33,712 nt of DNA, from assembly GCA_045580005.1 (NCBI GenBank), contig JAZNMZ010000076.1:1-33712 (forward strand), given 5' to 3'. The DNA is from UMGS1052 sp045580005. GTDB taxonomy: Bacteria > Bacillota > Clostridia > Oscillospirales > CAG-382. The notes beneath the pieces are model-generated. The model was given only the letters and a program-made list of their open reading frames with translations, was not told the origin of the DNA and did not search any database. The position numbers and the translations under genes were made by a program. Shown one piece after another: positions 7,295 through 15,117 of this stretch (position 1 is its first letter; each line of letters starts with the position of its first letter).

Positions 7295-8065
7295 TTAACC
7301 TCCGATATATGCTCTTATAACTTCGGGGTCGCGCAGGGCAGTCTTTGTGTCGCCCTCTGCGAGCACTGTACCGAAGTTGAGCACCGTAACGCTGTCGCAA
7401 AGTCCCGATACGAATTTCATATCGTGCTCAATAAGAAGAATTGTCATATCAAACTCGTCACGGATGAATCTGATTGTCTTTTCGAGGTCCTCTGTTTCGT
7501 GAGGATTCATACCTGCGGCAGGCTCGTCAAGCAGCAAAAGCTTCGGGTTTGTCGCAAGAGCTCTTGCTATTTCGAGCTTGCGCTGTTTACCGTACGGCAG
7601 ATTGCACGCAAGATTATTGCGCTCTTGCTCAAGGTCAAAAATCCTGAGCAGTTCCTTTGCCCTGTTTCTCATAGTCTTTTCTGTTCTGAAGTGACGGGGC
7701 AGACGGAAGAACGATTCTGCTACAGTGCATTTGTACTCGGGCTGATTGTGCAGACCTACCATAACATTTCGTACAACAGACATATTGTTGAAAAGACGAA
7801 TGTTCTGAAATGTACGCGCGATGCCCTTGTGATTTATCTTTTCCTGAGAAAGCCCTTTGAGCTCCTCACCGTCAAGATAAAATGTACCTGTAGTAGGCTT
7901 GTAAACGCCTGTGAGAAGATTGAATATAGTTGTTTTACCTGCGCCGTTGGGGCCGATAAGACCGTATATTTCATTCTTTTTGATTTTGATATTTACATCC
8001 TGCGCAGCCTTAAGGCCACCGAATGAAATGCCAAGGTTTCGGGTTTCAAGAATATATTCTGCCAT
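7295..8065 (-). CDS. livG: Branched-chain amino acid ABC transporter ATPase LivG
   Basis: This is the first ATPase (256 residues) of the liv importer. Motifs are Walker A GPNGAGKTT, ARTFQNIRLFNNMSVVRNVMVG (LivG type), the atypical LivG signature LPYGKQRKLEIARAL, Walker B LLLLDEPAAGMNP and the switch segment LLIEHDMKFV. Its ATG shares a base with the livM stop (TAATG), so translation is coupled; the ribosome binding site GGAGGTGA lies within the last codons of livM. Confidence 0.96.
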   Translation of the reverse strand: MAEYILETRNLGISFGGLKAAQDVNIKIKKNEIYGLIGPNGAGKTTIFNLLTGVYKPTTGTFYLDGEELKGLSQEKINHKGIARTFQNIRLFNNMSVVRNVMVGLHNQPEYKCTVAESFFRLPRHFRTEKTMRNRAKELLRIFDLEQERNNLACNLPYGKQRKLEIARALATNPKLLLLDEPAAGMNPHETEDLEKTIRFIRDEFDMTILLIEHDMKFVSGLCDSVTVLNFGTVLAEGDTKTALRDPEVIRAYIGG

Positions 8066-9204
8066 TATCTGTCACCTCCGTTGCCTGTATTGCCTTTTTT
8101 GTCCTGAGGTGTCATATCAATAGACAAAATTTCATTCATCTCAATTTTTGTGGGAACAACATCCCATTTCGCGTCGTCATCCTTAACATGTCCAGGGTCG
8201 TTTCGGCGCTTGAATATCTTGTTGAGAAGTATGCCGAAATTGTATCTGTCGCGGAAGCCCTTGAGCTTGGGTGCGTTGTTATATATAACAATCACGATAA
8301 GTATCAGGGCATAAAGCAGGTTCTGAAGAACCGCAAGGTCACCTGTGAGAACTGTCGCGAGCCTTGTATTAAGGAAAGTAATAAGCGTTGCAGCAATAAT
8401 CGCACCGTTGATACTTCCCATACCGCCGAGCACTACCATAACAAGAATTTCGATAGAATAGTTGTATCCGAATTTTGCACTCTGCACACGGTAGTTGCTG
8501 AAGCTGTAAAGAACGCCTGCAATACCCGCAAAGAATGCCGAGATAGTAAAGGCAAGCAGCTTGTACTTTGTTACATTGATGCCTGTTGCCTTTGCCGCGA
8601 TTTCGTTGTCGCGGATTGCGGTGACTGCTCTGCCGTGCTTGCTTCTGATAAAATTCTGTATAACAGCAAGTGTAATCAGTACGAGCACAAAAGCCCAGAT
8701 GTAAAGATAGTTCTTGTCGTATCTGGGTGTTTCAAGTCCGAGCGCACCGCCAAACGACCCGTCGGAGGTGTTCTGGAATATTGATTTCACAATTTCACCG
8801 AACGCAAGTGTAACGATTGCAAGATAGTCGCCTCTCAGACGAAGCGCAGGAATACCAATGATGACACCGCAGATTGCTGCAACGCAACCGCCTACAACAA
8901 GTGCAATAATAAGACTGAGCGGTCCGTCGCCAATTATCGGCTGGAGCACTGCTGCAATCTTACCGCTGAGGTAGGCTCCCACACACATAAATCCTGCGTG
9001 TCCGAGTGAGAGCTCGCCAAGGAAACCAACAACAAGGCTCAGCGAGACCGAGAGTATAATGCTTATCGCAATTTTTTCCAAGAGGAACAGCATTGAGCTG
9101 TTGAAATGTCCTCCTGCAAGCGAAATAATACCGAAAACAAGGGTAAATATACCTATAACGGTATAATTGATATAATGCTTGAAGTTTGTTTTCTTTAGAT
9201 TCAT
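8065..9204 (-). CDS. livM: Branched-chain amino acid ABC transporter permease LivM
   Basis: This is one of two membrane permeases (379 residues) of the importer. The LivM signature is clear: GFLGELSLGHAGFMCVGAY near residue 65, RGDYLAIVTLAFGEI, and the EAA-like loop AIRDNEIAAKATGINV, then VLGGMGSINGAIIAA. About 8-9 hydrophobic segments precede a hydrophilic C-terminal tail of roughly 60 residues (after FGILLNKIFKRR) that is longer than in many homologues and has no domain I recognise. Its start overlaps the livH stop (TAATG), with AAGGAGGG upstream. Confidence 0.96.
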   Translation of the reverse strand: MNLKKTNFKHYINYTVIGIFTLVFGIISLAGGHFNSSMLFLLEKIAISIILSVSLSLVVGFLGELSLGHAGFMCVGAYLSGKIAAVLQPIIGDGPLSLIIALVVGGCVAAICGVIIGIPALRLRGDYLAIVTLAFGEIVKSIFQNTSDGSFGGALGLETPRYDKNYLYIWAFVLVLITLAVIQNFIRSKHGRAVTAIRDNEIAAKATGINVTKYKLLAFTISAFFAGIAGVLYSFSNYRVQSAKFGYNYSIEILVMVVLGGMGSINGAIIAATLITFLNTRLATVLTGDLAVLQNLLYALILIVIVIYNNAPKLKGFRDRYNFGILLNKIFKRRNDPGHVKDDDAKWDVVPTKIEMNEILSIDMTPQDKKGNTGNGGDR

Positions 9205-10076
9205 TATACCTTTTCCCTCCTTTTCTTGCCGAGAAAACCTGTAGGTCTTACAAGCAGAATTATAATGAGGATTGAAAATTCAATAGCATCTGTATAAGGT
9301 GCGATGGCTGTAATTTTGTAGGAGATACACTCTACCATACCGAGAAGAATACCGCCCAGCATAGCGCCCGGGATAGAGCCTATACCTCCGATAACGGCAG
9401 CGGTGAACGCCTTGATACCGGGCATGGCGCCGAGGGTGCTCGAAACACTGGGGGCCTTGAGCAGATAGAAAAGACCTGCAAGCGCAGCAAGAGCTGATCC
9501 TATTGCAAAGGTGATTGTGATAATTCCGTCTACATTTATGCCCATGAGCTGAGCCGCACCCTTATCCTCGGACACGGCGATCATTGCTCGTCCGATTCTT
9601 GTGAACTTGACAAACAAAGTCAGAACAGTCATTACCACGACGGTAACTGCAAGGGTGACGAGTGCAGACACCTGTACTGATACACCAAAGAACTTGACAG
9701 CTCCGAAGTCGTATACCATAACCATTCTTGGGGATGAGCCGAATATAATCTGAGCAAGGCTCTGCAGAAGATAGCTTACACCGATGGCAGTAATAAGAAC
9801 AGCCAGGGGAGACGCTCCTCGCAGGGGCTTGTATGCTATTTTTTCAATCAAGATACCCAGAGCTACACAGAAAACTACCGCCATAGCAATAGCAAGCAGA
9901 GGATTGTGGAATGCCATAAAGGAGCAAATCACATATCCACCGACCATGATGATGTCACCGTGGGCAAAATTAAGCATTTTAGCGATGCCGTAAACCATGG
10001 TGTATCCGAGAGCTATCATAGCGTAGATACCGCCAAGGCTGAGGCCGTTTATCAATGTTGATAAGATTAATTCCAT
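9204..10076 (-). CDS. livH: Branched-chain amino acid ABC transporter permease LivH
   Basis: This is the other membrane permease (290 residues). Diagnostic segments are GLSLGGIYAMIALGYTMVYGI, LNFAHGDIIMVGGY, the loop AVSEDKGAAQLMGINVD and AVIGGIGSIPGAMLGG. ATG 10076 follows AAGGA at a 7-base spacing. It is separated from the binding-protein gene by 85 bases that contain a strong hairpin, which probably lowers expression of the four membrane and ATPase genes relative to the binding protein. Confidence 0.96.
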   Translation of the reverse strand: MELILSTLINGLSLGGIYAMIALGYTMVYGIAKMLNFAHGDIIMVGGYVICSFMAFHNPLLAIAMAVVFCVALGILIEKIAYKPLRGASPLAVLITAIGVSYLLQSLAQIIFGSSPRMVMVYDFGAVKFFGVSVQVSALVTLAVTVVVMTVLTLFVKFTRIGRAMIAVSEDKGAAQLMGINVDGIITITFAIGSALAALAGLFYLLKAPSVSSTLGAMPGIKAFTAAVIGGIGSIPGAMLGGILLGMVECISYKITAIAPYTDAIEFSILIIILLVRPTGFLGKKRREKV

Positions 10077-10101
10077 AATTTTTCCTTAAATAAAATTTTT
10101 A

Positions 10102-10129
10102 GCACACGCAGTAAGGCTACTGCGTGTGC
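10102..10129 (-). promoter_or_regulatory. Intercistronic hairpin between livK-like gene and livH
   Basis: A perfect 12-bp stem (10102-10113 with 10118-10129) has a 4-base loop and is followed on the minus strand by TAAAAATTTTA. With no long T-run it suits partial termination or 3'-end protection of the binding-protein message, a common arrangement in ABC import operons. Confidence 0.65.
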
Positions 10130-10161
10130 AATTATCGTTATAAAAACCGCAAGCTTACTGC

Positions 10162-11337
10162 TTATTCAGCTGCAACTGTAGCTTCCTTGATGATGTACTT
10201 GATAGCACCCTTGTTTACATAGCCACTTTCTTCCCAGGAGATGTTCTCGCCTGTAACTGCATTCTCGAGAGCAAATCCGCCGTTAAACTGTTCCTTAAGG
10301 ATTTCGCAGAGCTCGGAAGCGCTGATTGTAACAGAGATTTCCTTGCCTTCTTCGATTGCCTTAGCCATAGCGTTGTAGATTGCATATACGCAGTCGTACG
10401 CAGAAGCGCCGAACTGGTTGAGAGTATCGCTGCCGAATCTTTCAACATACTTGTCGATGAATTCCTTAGCAGGGCCCTCAGTAGCCTTTGAGTTGAAGTG
10501 TGAAAGCATTGTTACTTCCTGAGGTATTGCTGTGATGTCGAAGCCTTCGATGTTGTCGATACCGTCAAAACCGTCGCAGCCATAGTAAACTGTGTTAGCA
10601 TACATAATGTCCTTAGCCTGTGTCATGAATAGAGAAGCAGGCGTGTAGTATGTAGGCATGAAGATGAATGTGCATTCCTTGAGAGTGTCAATCTGAGTTG
10701 AGAAGTCAGTAGCGTTTGCTTCTGTAAATGTTGTTTCAACTACAGTGATAGACTCGTCAAGGTTAGCCTTGAACTGATCGTAGATACCCTTTGAGTATGC
10801 TTCGTCGGACTTGTAGAAGGCGCCGATTGTCTGTCCTGCATAGTTTTCGTTAACGAATTCTGCAGCAACCTTACCCTGGTTACCGTCAGCAAAGCACATC
10901 TGATAGCCGTTTGCTTCGCCAGGAATAGCATCGCCTGAAGCTGAGGGTGTGAGGAAGAATACATTATCGTCAGCAGAAAGGTTCTTGTATTCAAGACCGG
11001 GCTGAGTTGTTACTGTACCGAGAGAAACCTGCATACCGCCCTCATAGAGCGAGGAGTAGTTTGTAGAAATCTTTGTAGCGTCGTTCATATCGTCAAGAGC
11101 GATAAGCTTGAACATAACGCCGTTAAGACCACCGTTTTCGTTGATTTCGTCAACAGCCATCTGGGCAGCATTCGCAACAGCCACACCGTACATAGCAGCG
11201 CCGCCTGTCAGAGGACCGGAAACGCCGATAACGAATTCCTGGTTGTTTTCAGCATAGTTAACGCCGCCGCAGCTTGCGAGAAGTCCGAGGCAGAGTACTG
11301 CTGAGAGCACTAATGTCAAAAGTTTTGTGAATTTCAT
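10162..11337 (-). CDS. livK: Branched-chain amino acid ABC transporter substrate-binding lipoprotein
   Basis: This is the extracytoplasmic binding protein (391 residues), first gene of the liv operon. It has a lipoprotein signal peptide with a lipobox ending LLASC at about residue 27. The mature part shows the type I periplasmic-binding fold (peripla_BP_6): FVIGVSGPLTGGAAMYG, AVDEINENGGLNG, and FAANL/YDCVYAIYNAM-type segments. I chose ATG 11337, which has GGAGG 8 bases upstream; the in-frame TTG at 11352 overlaps that ribosome binding site. The ligand (Leu/Ile/Val or another small amino acid) is inferred from the family. Confidence 0.94.
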   Translation of the reverse strand: MKFTKLLTLVLSAVLCLGLLASCGGVNYAENNQEFVIGVSGPLTGGAAMYGVAVANAAQMAVDEINENGGLNGVMFKLIALDDMNDATKISTNYSSLYEGGMQVSLGTVTTQPGLEYKNLSADDNVFFLTPSASGDAIPGEANGYQMCFADGNQGKVAAEFVNENYAGQTIGAFYKSDEAYSKGIYDQFKANLDESITVVETTFTEANATDFSTQIDTLKECTFIFMPTYYTPASLFMTQAKDIMYANTVYYGCDGFDGIDNIEGFDITAIPQEVTMLSHFNSKATEGPAKEFIDKYVERFGSDTLNQFGASAYDCVYAIYNAMAKAIEEGKEISVTISASELCEILKEQFNGGFALENAVTGENISWEESGYVNKGAIKYIIKEATVAAE

Positions 11338-11376
11338 AATAATAACCTCCAAGTTATAAACTATAAGTATACAATG

Positions 11377-11404
11377 AGATGTACACAGTATACAGTATAC
11401 ATCT
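11377..11404. promoter_or_regulatory. Candidate operator overlapping the liv promoter -10
   Basis: An inverted repeat AGATGTA (11377-11383) / TACATCT (11398-11404) encloses two copies of AGTATAC. It covers the -10 box and likely transcription start of the liv operon, so a bound repressor would block initiation. The regulator is unknown. Confidence 0.5.
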
Positions 11405-11422
11405 TAATTCTTTGTATGTCAA
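11394..11422 (-). promoter_or_regulatory. Promoter of the liv operon
   Basis: On the minus strand: TTGACA (11422-11417), a 17-base spacer, TATACT (11399-11394), about 60 bases before the ATG of the binding-protein gene. Confidence 0.85.
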
Positions 11423-11515
11423 TATTTACTTGCGAATTTTTGTTAAAAAACTCTCAAAGTTTTTCTTTTTCTACACAAAATATTACAAGAAAAAGAACAA
11501 AAAAGGAGAATGTTA

Positions 11516-12490
11516 ATGTGTACGGCTGTAACATATAAAACAAAGGACTTTTATTTCGGAAGAACTCTTGACTACAATTATTCCTACCTTGAGCAGGTTA
11601 CGGTAACACCGCGAAACTATGAATTTGTTTTCAGGGACGGCAGCACTATGAAAAGCCACTGTGCCATAATCGGTATGGCGTATGTTGTGGGTGAATATCC
11701 GCTATATTACGATGCTGTAAATGAATGTGGTCTTTGCATGGCAGGTCTCAACTTTGTAGGCAACGCGTATTACGGCACCGGGAAAGCAGGGAAGAAAAAT
11801 ATCGCGCAGTTTGAATTTATCCCATATATTCTTGGCGGGTGCAGATCGGTAGACGAGGCAAGGGAACGCTTATATGACATAAACCTTACAGACACCCCTT
11901 TCAGTCGCGAGCTTCCTGTTTCTGACCTGCACTGGATAATTGCCGATAAGTATGCGGCGATAACGGTCGAAGCGGTATCTGGCGGGATAAAAATATATGA
12001 AAACCCGATGGGAGTTCTGACAAACAATCCGCCTTTTCCCGAACAGGTATTTTGCCTTAACAATTTTATGAACATTTCTCCGCGAGAGCCTGAGAATAAC
12101 TTTTGCAGAAAACTTCCGCTTCACACATACAGCAGGGGAATGGGAGCAATCGGACTCCCGGGCGACCTCTCGTCGCAGTCGCGCTTTGTAAGAGCCTGCT
12201 TTACAAAGCTGAATTCAAAAAGCGGCAAGGGAGAATCCGAGAGCGTAGGGCAGTTTTTTCACATTATGGAGTGTGTATCGCAGACAAGGGGCTGCTGCGA
12301 GCTTGCCGACCGAGAGTACGAAATTACAATCTACACATCCTGCTGCAACGCCGACAAGGGGATATATTACTACACCACATACGGCAACCGCAGTATCTGC
12401 GCTGTCGATATGAAAAAAGAAAATCTTGACGGCAACGCCCTTATTCTTTATCCTTTGATTTCCTCCCAGCGCATAATATACCAGAACTGA
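11516..12490 (+). CDS. Choloylglycine hydrolase family protein (bile salt hydrolase / penicillin V acylase type)
   Basis: This N-terminal-nucleophile amidase (324 residues) belongs to the family that cleaves conjugated bile salts or penicillin V. The catalytic Cys2 is exposed after Met removal (MCTAV). Other family active-site residues are present: R16 and D19 (FGRTLDY), N79 (GLNF), N170/N171 (LTNNPPF) and R223 (SRFVRACF). I chose ATG 11516 because it makes Cys residue 2 and leaves a 7-base spacing from GGAG; the ATG 6 bases upstream would bury the nucleophile. There is no signal peptide, so it is cytoplasmic. It stands alone, divergent from the liv operon. Bile salt versus other amide substrates cannot be decided from sequence. 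Confidence 0.93.
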   Translation: MCTAVTYKTKDFYFGRTLDYNYSYLEQVTVTPRNYEFVFRDGSTMKSHCAIIGMAYVVGEYPLYYDAVNECGLCMAGLNFVGNAYYGTGKAGKKNIAQFEFIPYILGGCRSVDEARERLYDINLTDTPFSRELPVSDLHWIIADKYAAITVEAVSGGIKIYENPMGVLTNNPPFPEQVFCLNNFMNISPREPENNFCRKLPLHTYSRGMGAIGLPGDLSSQSRFVRACFTKLNSKSGKGESESVGQFFHIMECVSQTRGCCELADREYEITIYTSCCNADKGIYYYTTYGNRSICAVDMKKENLDGNALILYPLISSQRIIYQN

Positions 12491-12492
12491 AA

Positions 12493-12523
12493 GAAAAAAA
12501 TCCTCCCGGAGGAGGATTCTTTC
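12493..12523. terminator. Bidirectional terminator
   Basis: Stem AATCCTCC (12499-12506) with GGAGGATT (12511-12518) and CGGA loop, with an A-rich left side and T-rich right side. It serves the plus-strand amidase gene and the minus-strand phosphatase gene, whose stops converge here. Confidence 0.85.
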
Positions 12524-13174
12524 TTATATTAAAAATTTTGCTATGTCGTTTACCGTTTGTGCAATGCAGCAGGCGCCTGCCTCCTCAAGCTCCTCGCGTG
12601 TGCCGAAGCCAAAGAGAACTCCCATACAGTCGATACCGTGTGCCTTTGCTCCGTCGACATCGTGGTGTCTGTCACCGATCATAAGAGCCTGAGCTTTGTC
12701 AGAAATGCCCATAGTGTCGAGCGCGTATTTTATGACATCCTCTTTTTTTACACGCGAGCTGTCCATTGTTGCGCCTGCAATCATGTCAAAATACTTTGCA
12801 AGTCCTGCGCGCTCAAGAAGCTTACCGGAATAATACTCAGGCTTCGAGGTTGCGACAATGAGCGTCTTTCCTGAAGCTTTGAGCTCACAGAGGAGCTCTT
12901 CCATTCGGTCATAAACCGTGTTTTCGTACACTCCCTTTACAGAATAGTACTCTCTGTAAACCTCAATAAGACTGAGAGCCTCGCTTTCGCTGACGCCATA
13001 GTAGCGCATAAATCCGTCTTTTAGCGGAGGACCTATAAACTTTTTGAGCTCGTCCTTGCTGTTGTACGGAAGTCCTGCTCTGTCGAGCGCATATGCAACG
13101 GCGTTTGTAACTCCCTCGGATGAATCTGTGATTGTTCCGTCAAGGTCAAATAAAATATACTTGTAGTTTTTCAT
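12524..13174 (-). CDS. HAD-family hydrolase, phosphoglycolate phosphatase-like
   Basis: This 216-residue cytosolic phosphatase has all four HAD motifs: D9-x-D11-G-T (FDLDGTITDS), motif II VATSKP, a motif III Lys (VKKEDV), and motif IV GDRHHDVDGA. A cap domain lies between motifs I and II (residues ~20-90), as in the Gph/PGP subgroup. I chose ATG 13174 (MKNYKYILF), with AAAAGGA upstream at a slightly long spacing; the upstream TTG would add 18 unrelated residues. The substrate is uncertain (phosphoglycolate, pyrophosphate or another small phosphate ester). Confidence 0.9.
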   Translation of the reverse strand: MKNYKYILFDLDGTITDSSEGVTNAVAYALDRAGLPYNSKDELKKFIGPPLKDGFMRYYGVSESEALSLIEVYREYYSVKGVYENTVYDRMEELLCELKASGKTLIVATSKPEYYSGKLLERAGLAKYFDMIAGATMDSSRVKKEDVIKYALDTMGISDKAQALMIGDRHHDVDGAKAHGIDCMGVLFGFGTREELEEAGACCIAQTVNDIAKFLI

Positions 13175-13258
13175 TTTTGCTTTTCCTTTTAAGTTTATGC
13201 TATATTTTAACATATTCGGCAGTAGCACTTGGTGAAATAAATGTGAATTTTTAATATC

Positions 13259-13494
13259 TTATACTGTTTGAAACCCGAGCGATTTGAGATATTCGCTGCT
13301 AAGCCTTGCCCTTAACAAGGTCAGCACCTGCAACGATTTCAACATCCGGCATCTTAAGGTACTTTGAAACATGAGCGTCTGAAATCCAGCCTGTGCCGAT
13401 GATACCAACCTTGAGTTTTTGAAGCGCCGAAGATTTCTTTTTGCTGATTTGTTTTAAAAAGGTCCAGAATGTTATCAGCTTTTGATATTTTCAT
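13259..13494 (-). pseudogene. Remnant of a Gfo/Idh/MocA-family oxidoreductase
   Basis: Reading from ATG 13494 gives an intact N-terminus (MKISKADNILDLFK...EIFGAS). A one-base A insertion in a homopolymer (five T on the plus strand at 13416-13420) then shifts the frame. The next frame encodes KLKVGIIGTGWISDAHV and MPDVEIVAGADLV, the Rossmann NAD(P)-binding start of sugar-type oxidoreductases, and ends at an in-frame TAG (13299-13301). A third frame then gives a short tail, SEYLKSLGFQTV, ending at TAA 13259. A normal family member has 330-400 residues, so most of the gene has been deleted and the ends joined. The homopolymer shift alone could be a sequencing error, but the missing ~300 residues could not. 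Confidence 0.82.
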
Positions 13495-13628
13495 ATTTCC
13501 ATTTCGTCAATAGACTTGATTTTTGTCGGGATTTATATTATACTACGACTATACAGGTGACACATATTTCCTTCAATTGACATTTTGACTTATAATAACA
13601 GGATTTTGACTTTCCAGAAGGTGAGGAT

Positions 13629-13754
13629 ATGTACAATGAAATTGTTAAATCCAGCCTTATAAATCTTCCGCTCAAGGTTGCGTTCGGAGCTCAGAGCGTA
13701 ACCGGAAAACAGGTGGTAAGCGAGCTGCACACCGACAGAGTACCGCAAGAGTAA
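13629..13754 (+). CDS. Short open frame (41 residues), unknown
   Basis: ATG 13629 follows AGAAGGTGAGG closely and the frame runs to TAA at 13752, giving MYNEIVKSSLINLPLKVAFG... with no recognisable domain. It lies between a pseudogene and a histidine kinase gene. It may be a tiny gene, the 5' remnant of a decayed gene like its neighbour, or chance. Apart from this frame and the pseudogene, the 700 bases from 13175 to 13876 hold nothing I can support except a possible kinase promoter. Confidence 0.3.
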   Translation: MYNEIVKSSLINLPLKVAFGAQSVTGKQVVSELHTDRVPQE

Positions 13755-13781
13755 GTACGCACTGCAGTGAATAAGCTTTAA

Positions 13782-13811
13782 TTGCAAGATAATCCCCCGG
13801 TCGGCTATACT
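13782..13811 (+). promoter_or_regulatory. Possible promoter of the histidine kinase gene
   Basis: TTGCAA (13782-13787), an 18-base spacer, TATACT (13806-13811), about 65 bases before the ATG at 13877. The match is moderate. Confidence 0.45.
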
Positions 13812-13876
13812 GACACAATTTACATATATCTAAATTATATCGCCTTAGGCAAGTAAATAAAAGGAGGCACAGGCAA

Positions 13877-14551
13877 ATGAGCGACAAACAGAACGAAAAG
13901 GATATTATTGCAAATGTAAGTCATGACCTGAAAGGTCCGATTGCCGCAATACTCGGCTACGCCGAGCTTATAATATCATCTCCCGACACACCTGTAAGCG
14001 CCAGAGAAAATGCGCAAAAAATCGCAGCCTCGGGCAGAAGTATGCTTGAGCTTGTGACAAGACTTCTTGATAATGACAATAAAGGGGAGAATGCATACAG
14101 CATCTACGATATGCTCTTTGAGCTTCGCGGCAGCACTATCGGTGTGATTTCGTCAAAGCCGGTTGAGCTTTTCATCAAGTGCGAAAGCAGCGTGCCCGAG
14201 CATTTGTACGGCGACAGTGTCAGTGTGAAGCGAATTCTCGCAAATCTTTTGTCAAACGCCGCAAAGTATACCCACAAGGGAAGCATTACCCTTTGCGTTT
14301 CGTATTCTGACGGCATTCTGACCGCAAAGGTTTCCGACACGGGAATTGGAATAAAAAGCGATGATATAAAAAATCTTTTTAAAAAGCACAAAAGATTTGA
14401 TCAAGAAAAAAACAAAGATATAGAGGGAACGGGCCTGGGTCTTGCCATTGCCAAGGAGCTTGCCGAAAGTCTTGGCGGAGAGCTTTCTGCCGAGAGCGAG
14501 TATGGCAAGGGAAGCACATTCACCGTAAAAATTCCGCAAAAAAAAGTATAA
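13877..14551 (+). CDS. Soluble sensor histidine kinase with only the HisKA and HATPase core
   Basis: This 224-residue protein is a bare kinase core. The phosphoacceptor is H16 in NVSHDLKGPIAAI (H box). The ATPase domain has the N box NLLSNAAKY, G1 DTGIGI and G2 GTGLGLAIAK. There is no membrane segment, signal peptide, PAS or GAF domain, and no response regulator gene nearby. The start is well supported by AAGGAGG (13861-13867). It could be an orphan kinase acting through protein contacts or phosphorelay, possibly in sporulation, but no partner can be identified. Confidence 0.92.
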   Translation: MSDKQNEKDIIANVSHDLKGPIAAILGYAELIISSPDTPVSARENAQKIAASGRSMLELVTRLLDNDNKGENAYSIYDMLFELRGSTIGVISSKPVELFIKCESSVPEHLYGDSVSVKRILANLLSNAAKYTHKGSITLCVSYSDGILTAKVSDTGIGIKSDDIKNLFKKHKRFDQEKNKDIEGTGLGLAIAKELAESLGGELSAESEYGKGSTFTVKIPQKKV

Positions 14552-14557
14552 AAAATT

Positions 14558-14587
14558 AAAAAGTGCTGCCGGTGAGCAGCACTTTTT
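14558..14587. terminator. Bidirectional terminator
   Basis: A perfect 12-bp stem (14558-14569 with 14576-14587) has a 6-base loop and flanking A and T runs. It lies between the converging kinase and repeat-protein genes. Confidence 0.9.
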
Positions 14588-14590
14588 GCA

Positions 14591-14953
14591 TTATTTCAGC
14601 CTTTTGTTTTTGCCGGTTGCAGGCACATCTCTGAAAAGCTCAGAAAGATTATCCGATTCCTCATCGGTTTCGGGCACTCTTACGGCATAGCCTGTAAAAT
14701 CAGTTGCCGAAGCCACAGAGTTTATAAGATAGGCACTGCTCCGGTGGTCTTCGTCGCTGTTTTCGCTATCCTTCTTATTCTGATAGCTGTTGCTGTTCTT
14801 GTTCTGAGAGTTATTCTGAGAATTATTCTGAGAATTATTCTGAGAGTTGTTCTGAGACTTGCTCTGAGAGCTGTTCTGGTTGTTATACTGGCTGTTGTTC
14901 TTGTTCTGGTAATTGTTCTGATAATTGTTCTGGCTATTGTTTTTGTTTGACAT
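14591..14953 (-). CDS. Asn/Gln/Ser-repeat low-complexity protein with a conserved-looking C-terminal tail
   Basis: The 120-residue product has an extremely polar N-terminal half (residues ~1-65) made of NNSQ-type repeats, then a normal-composition tail of about 45 residues (SVASATDFTGYAVRVPETDE). I chose ATG 14953, with AAAGGA 8 bases upstream. No signal peptide or membrane segment is present. The family is not recognised. Polar Gln/Asn-rich small proteins occur in spores (gamma-type SASP), and a spore-type hydrolase lies next door, but the repeats do not match SspE closely. Prion-like or aggregation behaviour is also possible. Confidence 0.75.
   Translation of the reverse strand: MSNKNNSQNNYQNNYQNKNNSQYNNQNSSQSKSQNNSQNNSQNNSQNNSQNKNSNSYQNKKDSENSDEDHRSSAYLINSVASATDFTGYAVRVPETDEESDNLSELFRDVPATGKNKRLK
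14803..14874 (-). repeat. 12-bp tandem repeat encoding NNSQ units
   Basis: Six head-to-tail 12-base units of the form TCTGAGARTTAT (plus strand), in frame with the surrounding gene so that copy-number change keeps the frame. The third-codon differences between units suggest it is not brand new. Confidence 0.85.
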
Positions 14954-15052
14954 AATCATTTTCCTTTCTTCATAGCTCGGTTTTCCCGAACCTGTGTATT
15001 TATTATTTCAAATAAAAAGCATATTATACAGCAAATCCGCCGTAAAAATAAC

Positions 15053-15081
15053 TTGAATTTATTGAAGCTTTTCGCTATAAT
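15053..15081 (+). promoter_or_regulatory. Promoter of the SleB-like hydrolase gene
   Basis: TTGAAT (15053-15058), a 17-base spacer, TATAAT (15076-15081), 37 bases before the ATG at 15118. Confidence 0.75.
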
Positions 15082-15117
15082 ATTATATATACAGTTTTTT
15101 ATTCTGAAAGGGAAATT

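Noticed and set aside
8023..8784. Long plus-strand frame of 253 residues across livM/livG
   Set aside because: Antisense to well-supported liv genes, Cys- and Arg-rich product with no domain; a codon-bias shadow.
14804..14875. Short regular repeats considered as a CRISPR array
   Set aside because: The 12-base units are in frame and contiguous with no spacers; they are coding tandem repeats.
14744..14950. Very hydrophobic 68-residue plus-strand frame (Leu/Ile/Val repeats)
   Set aside because: It is the antisense shadow of the NNSQ repeat in the minus-strand gene, which has a ribosome binding site and a normal tail.
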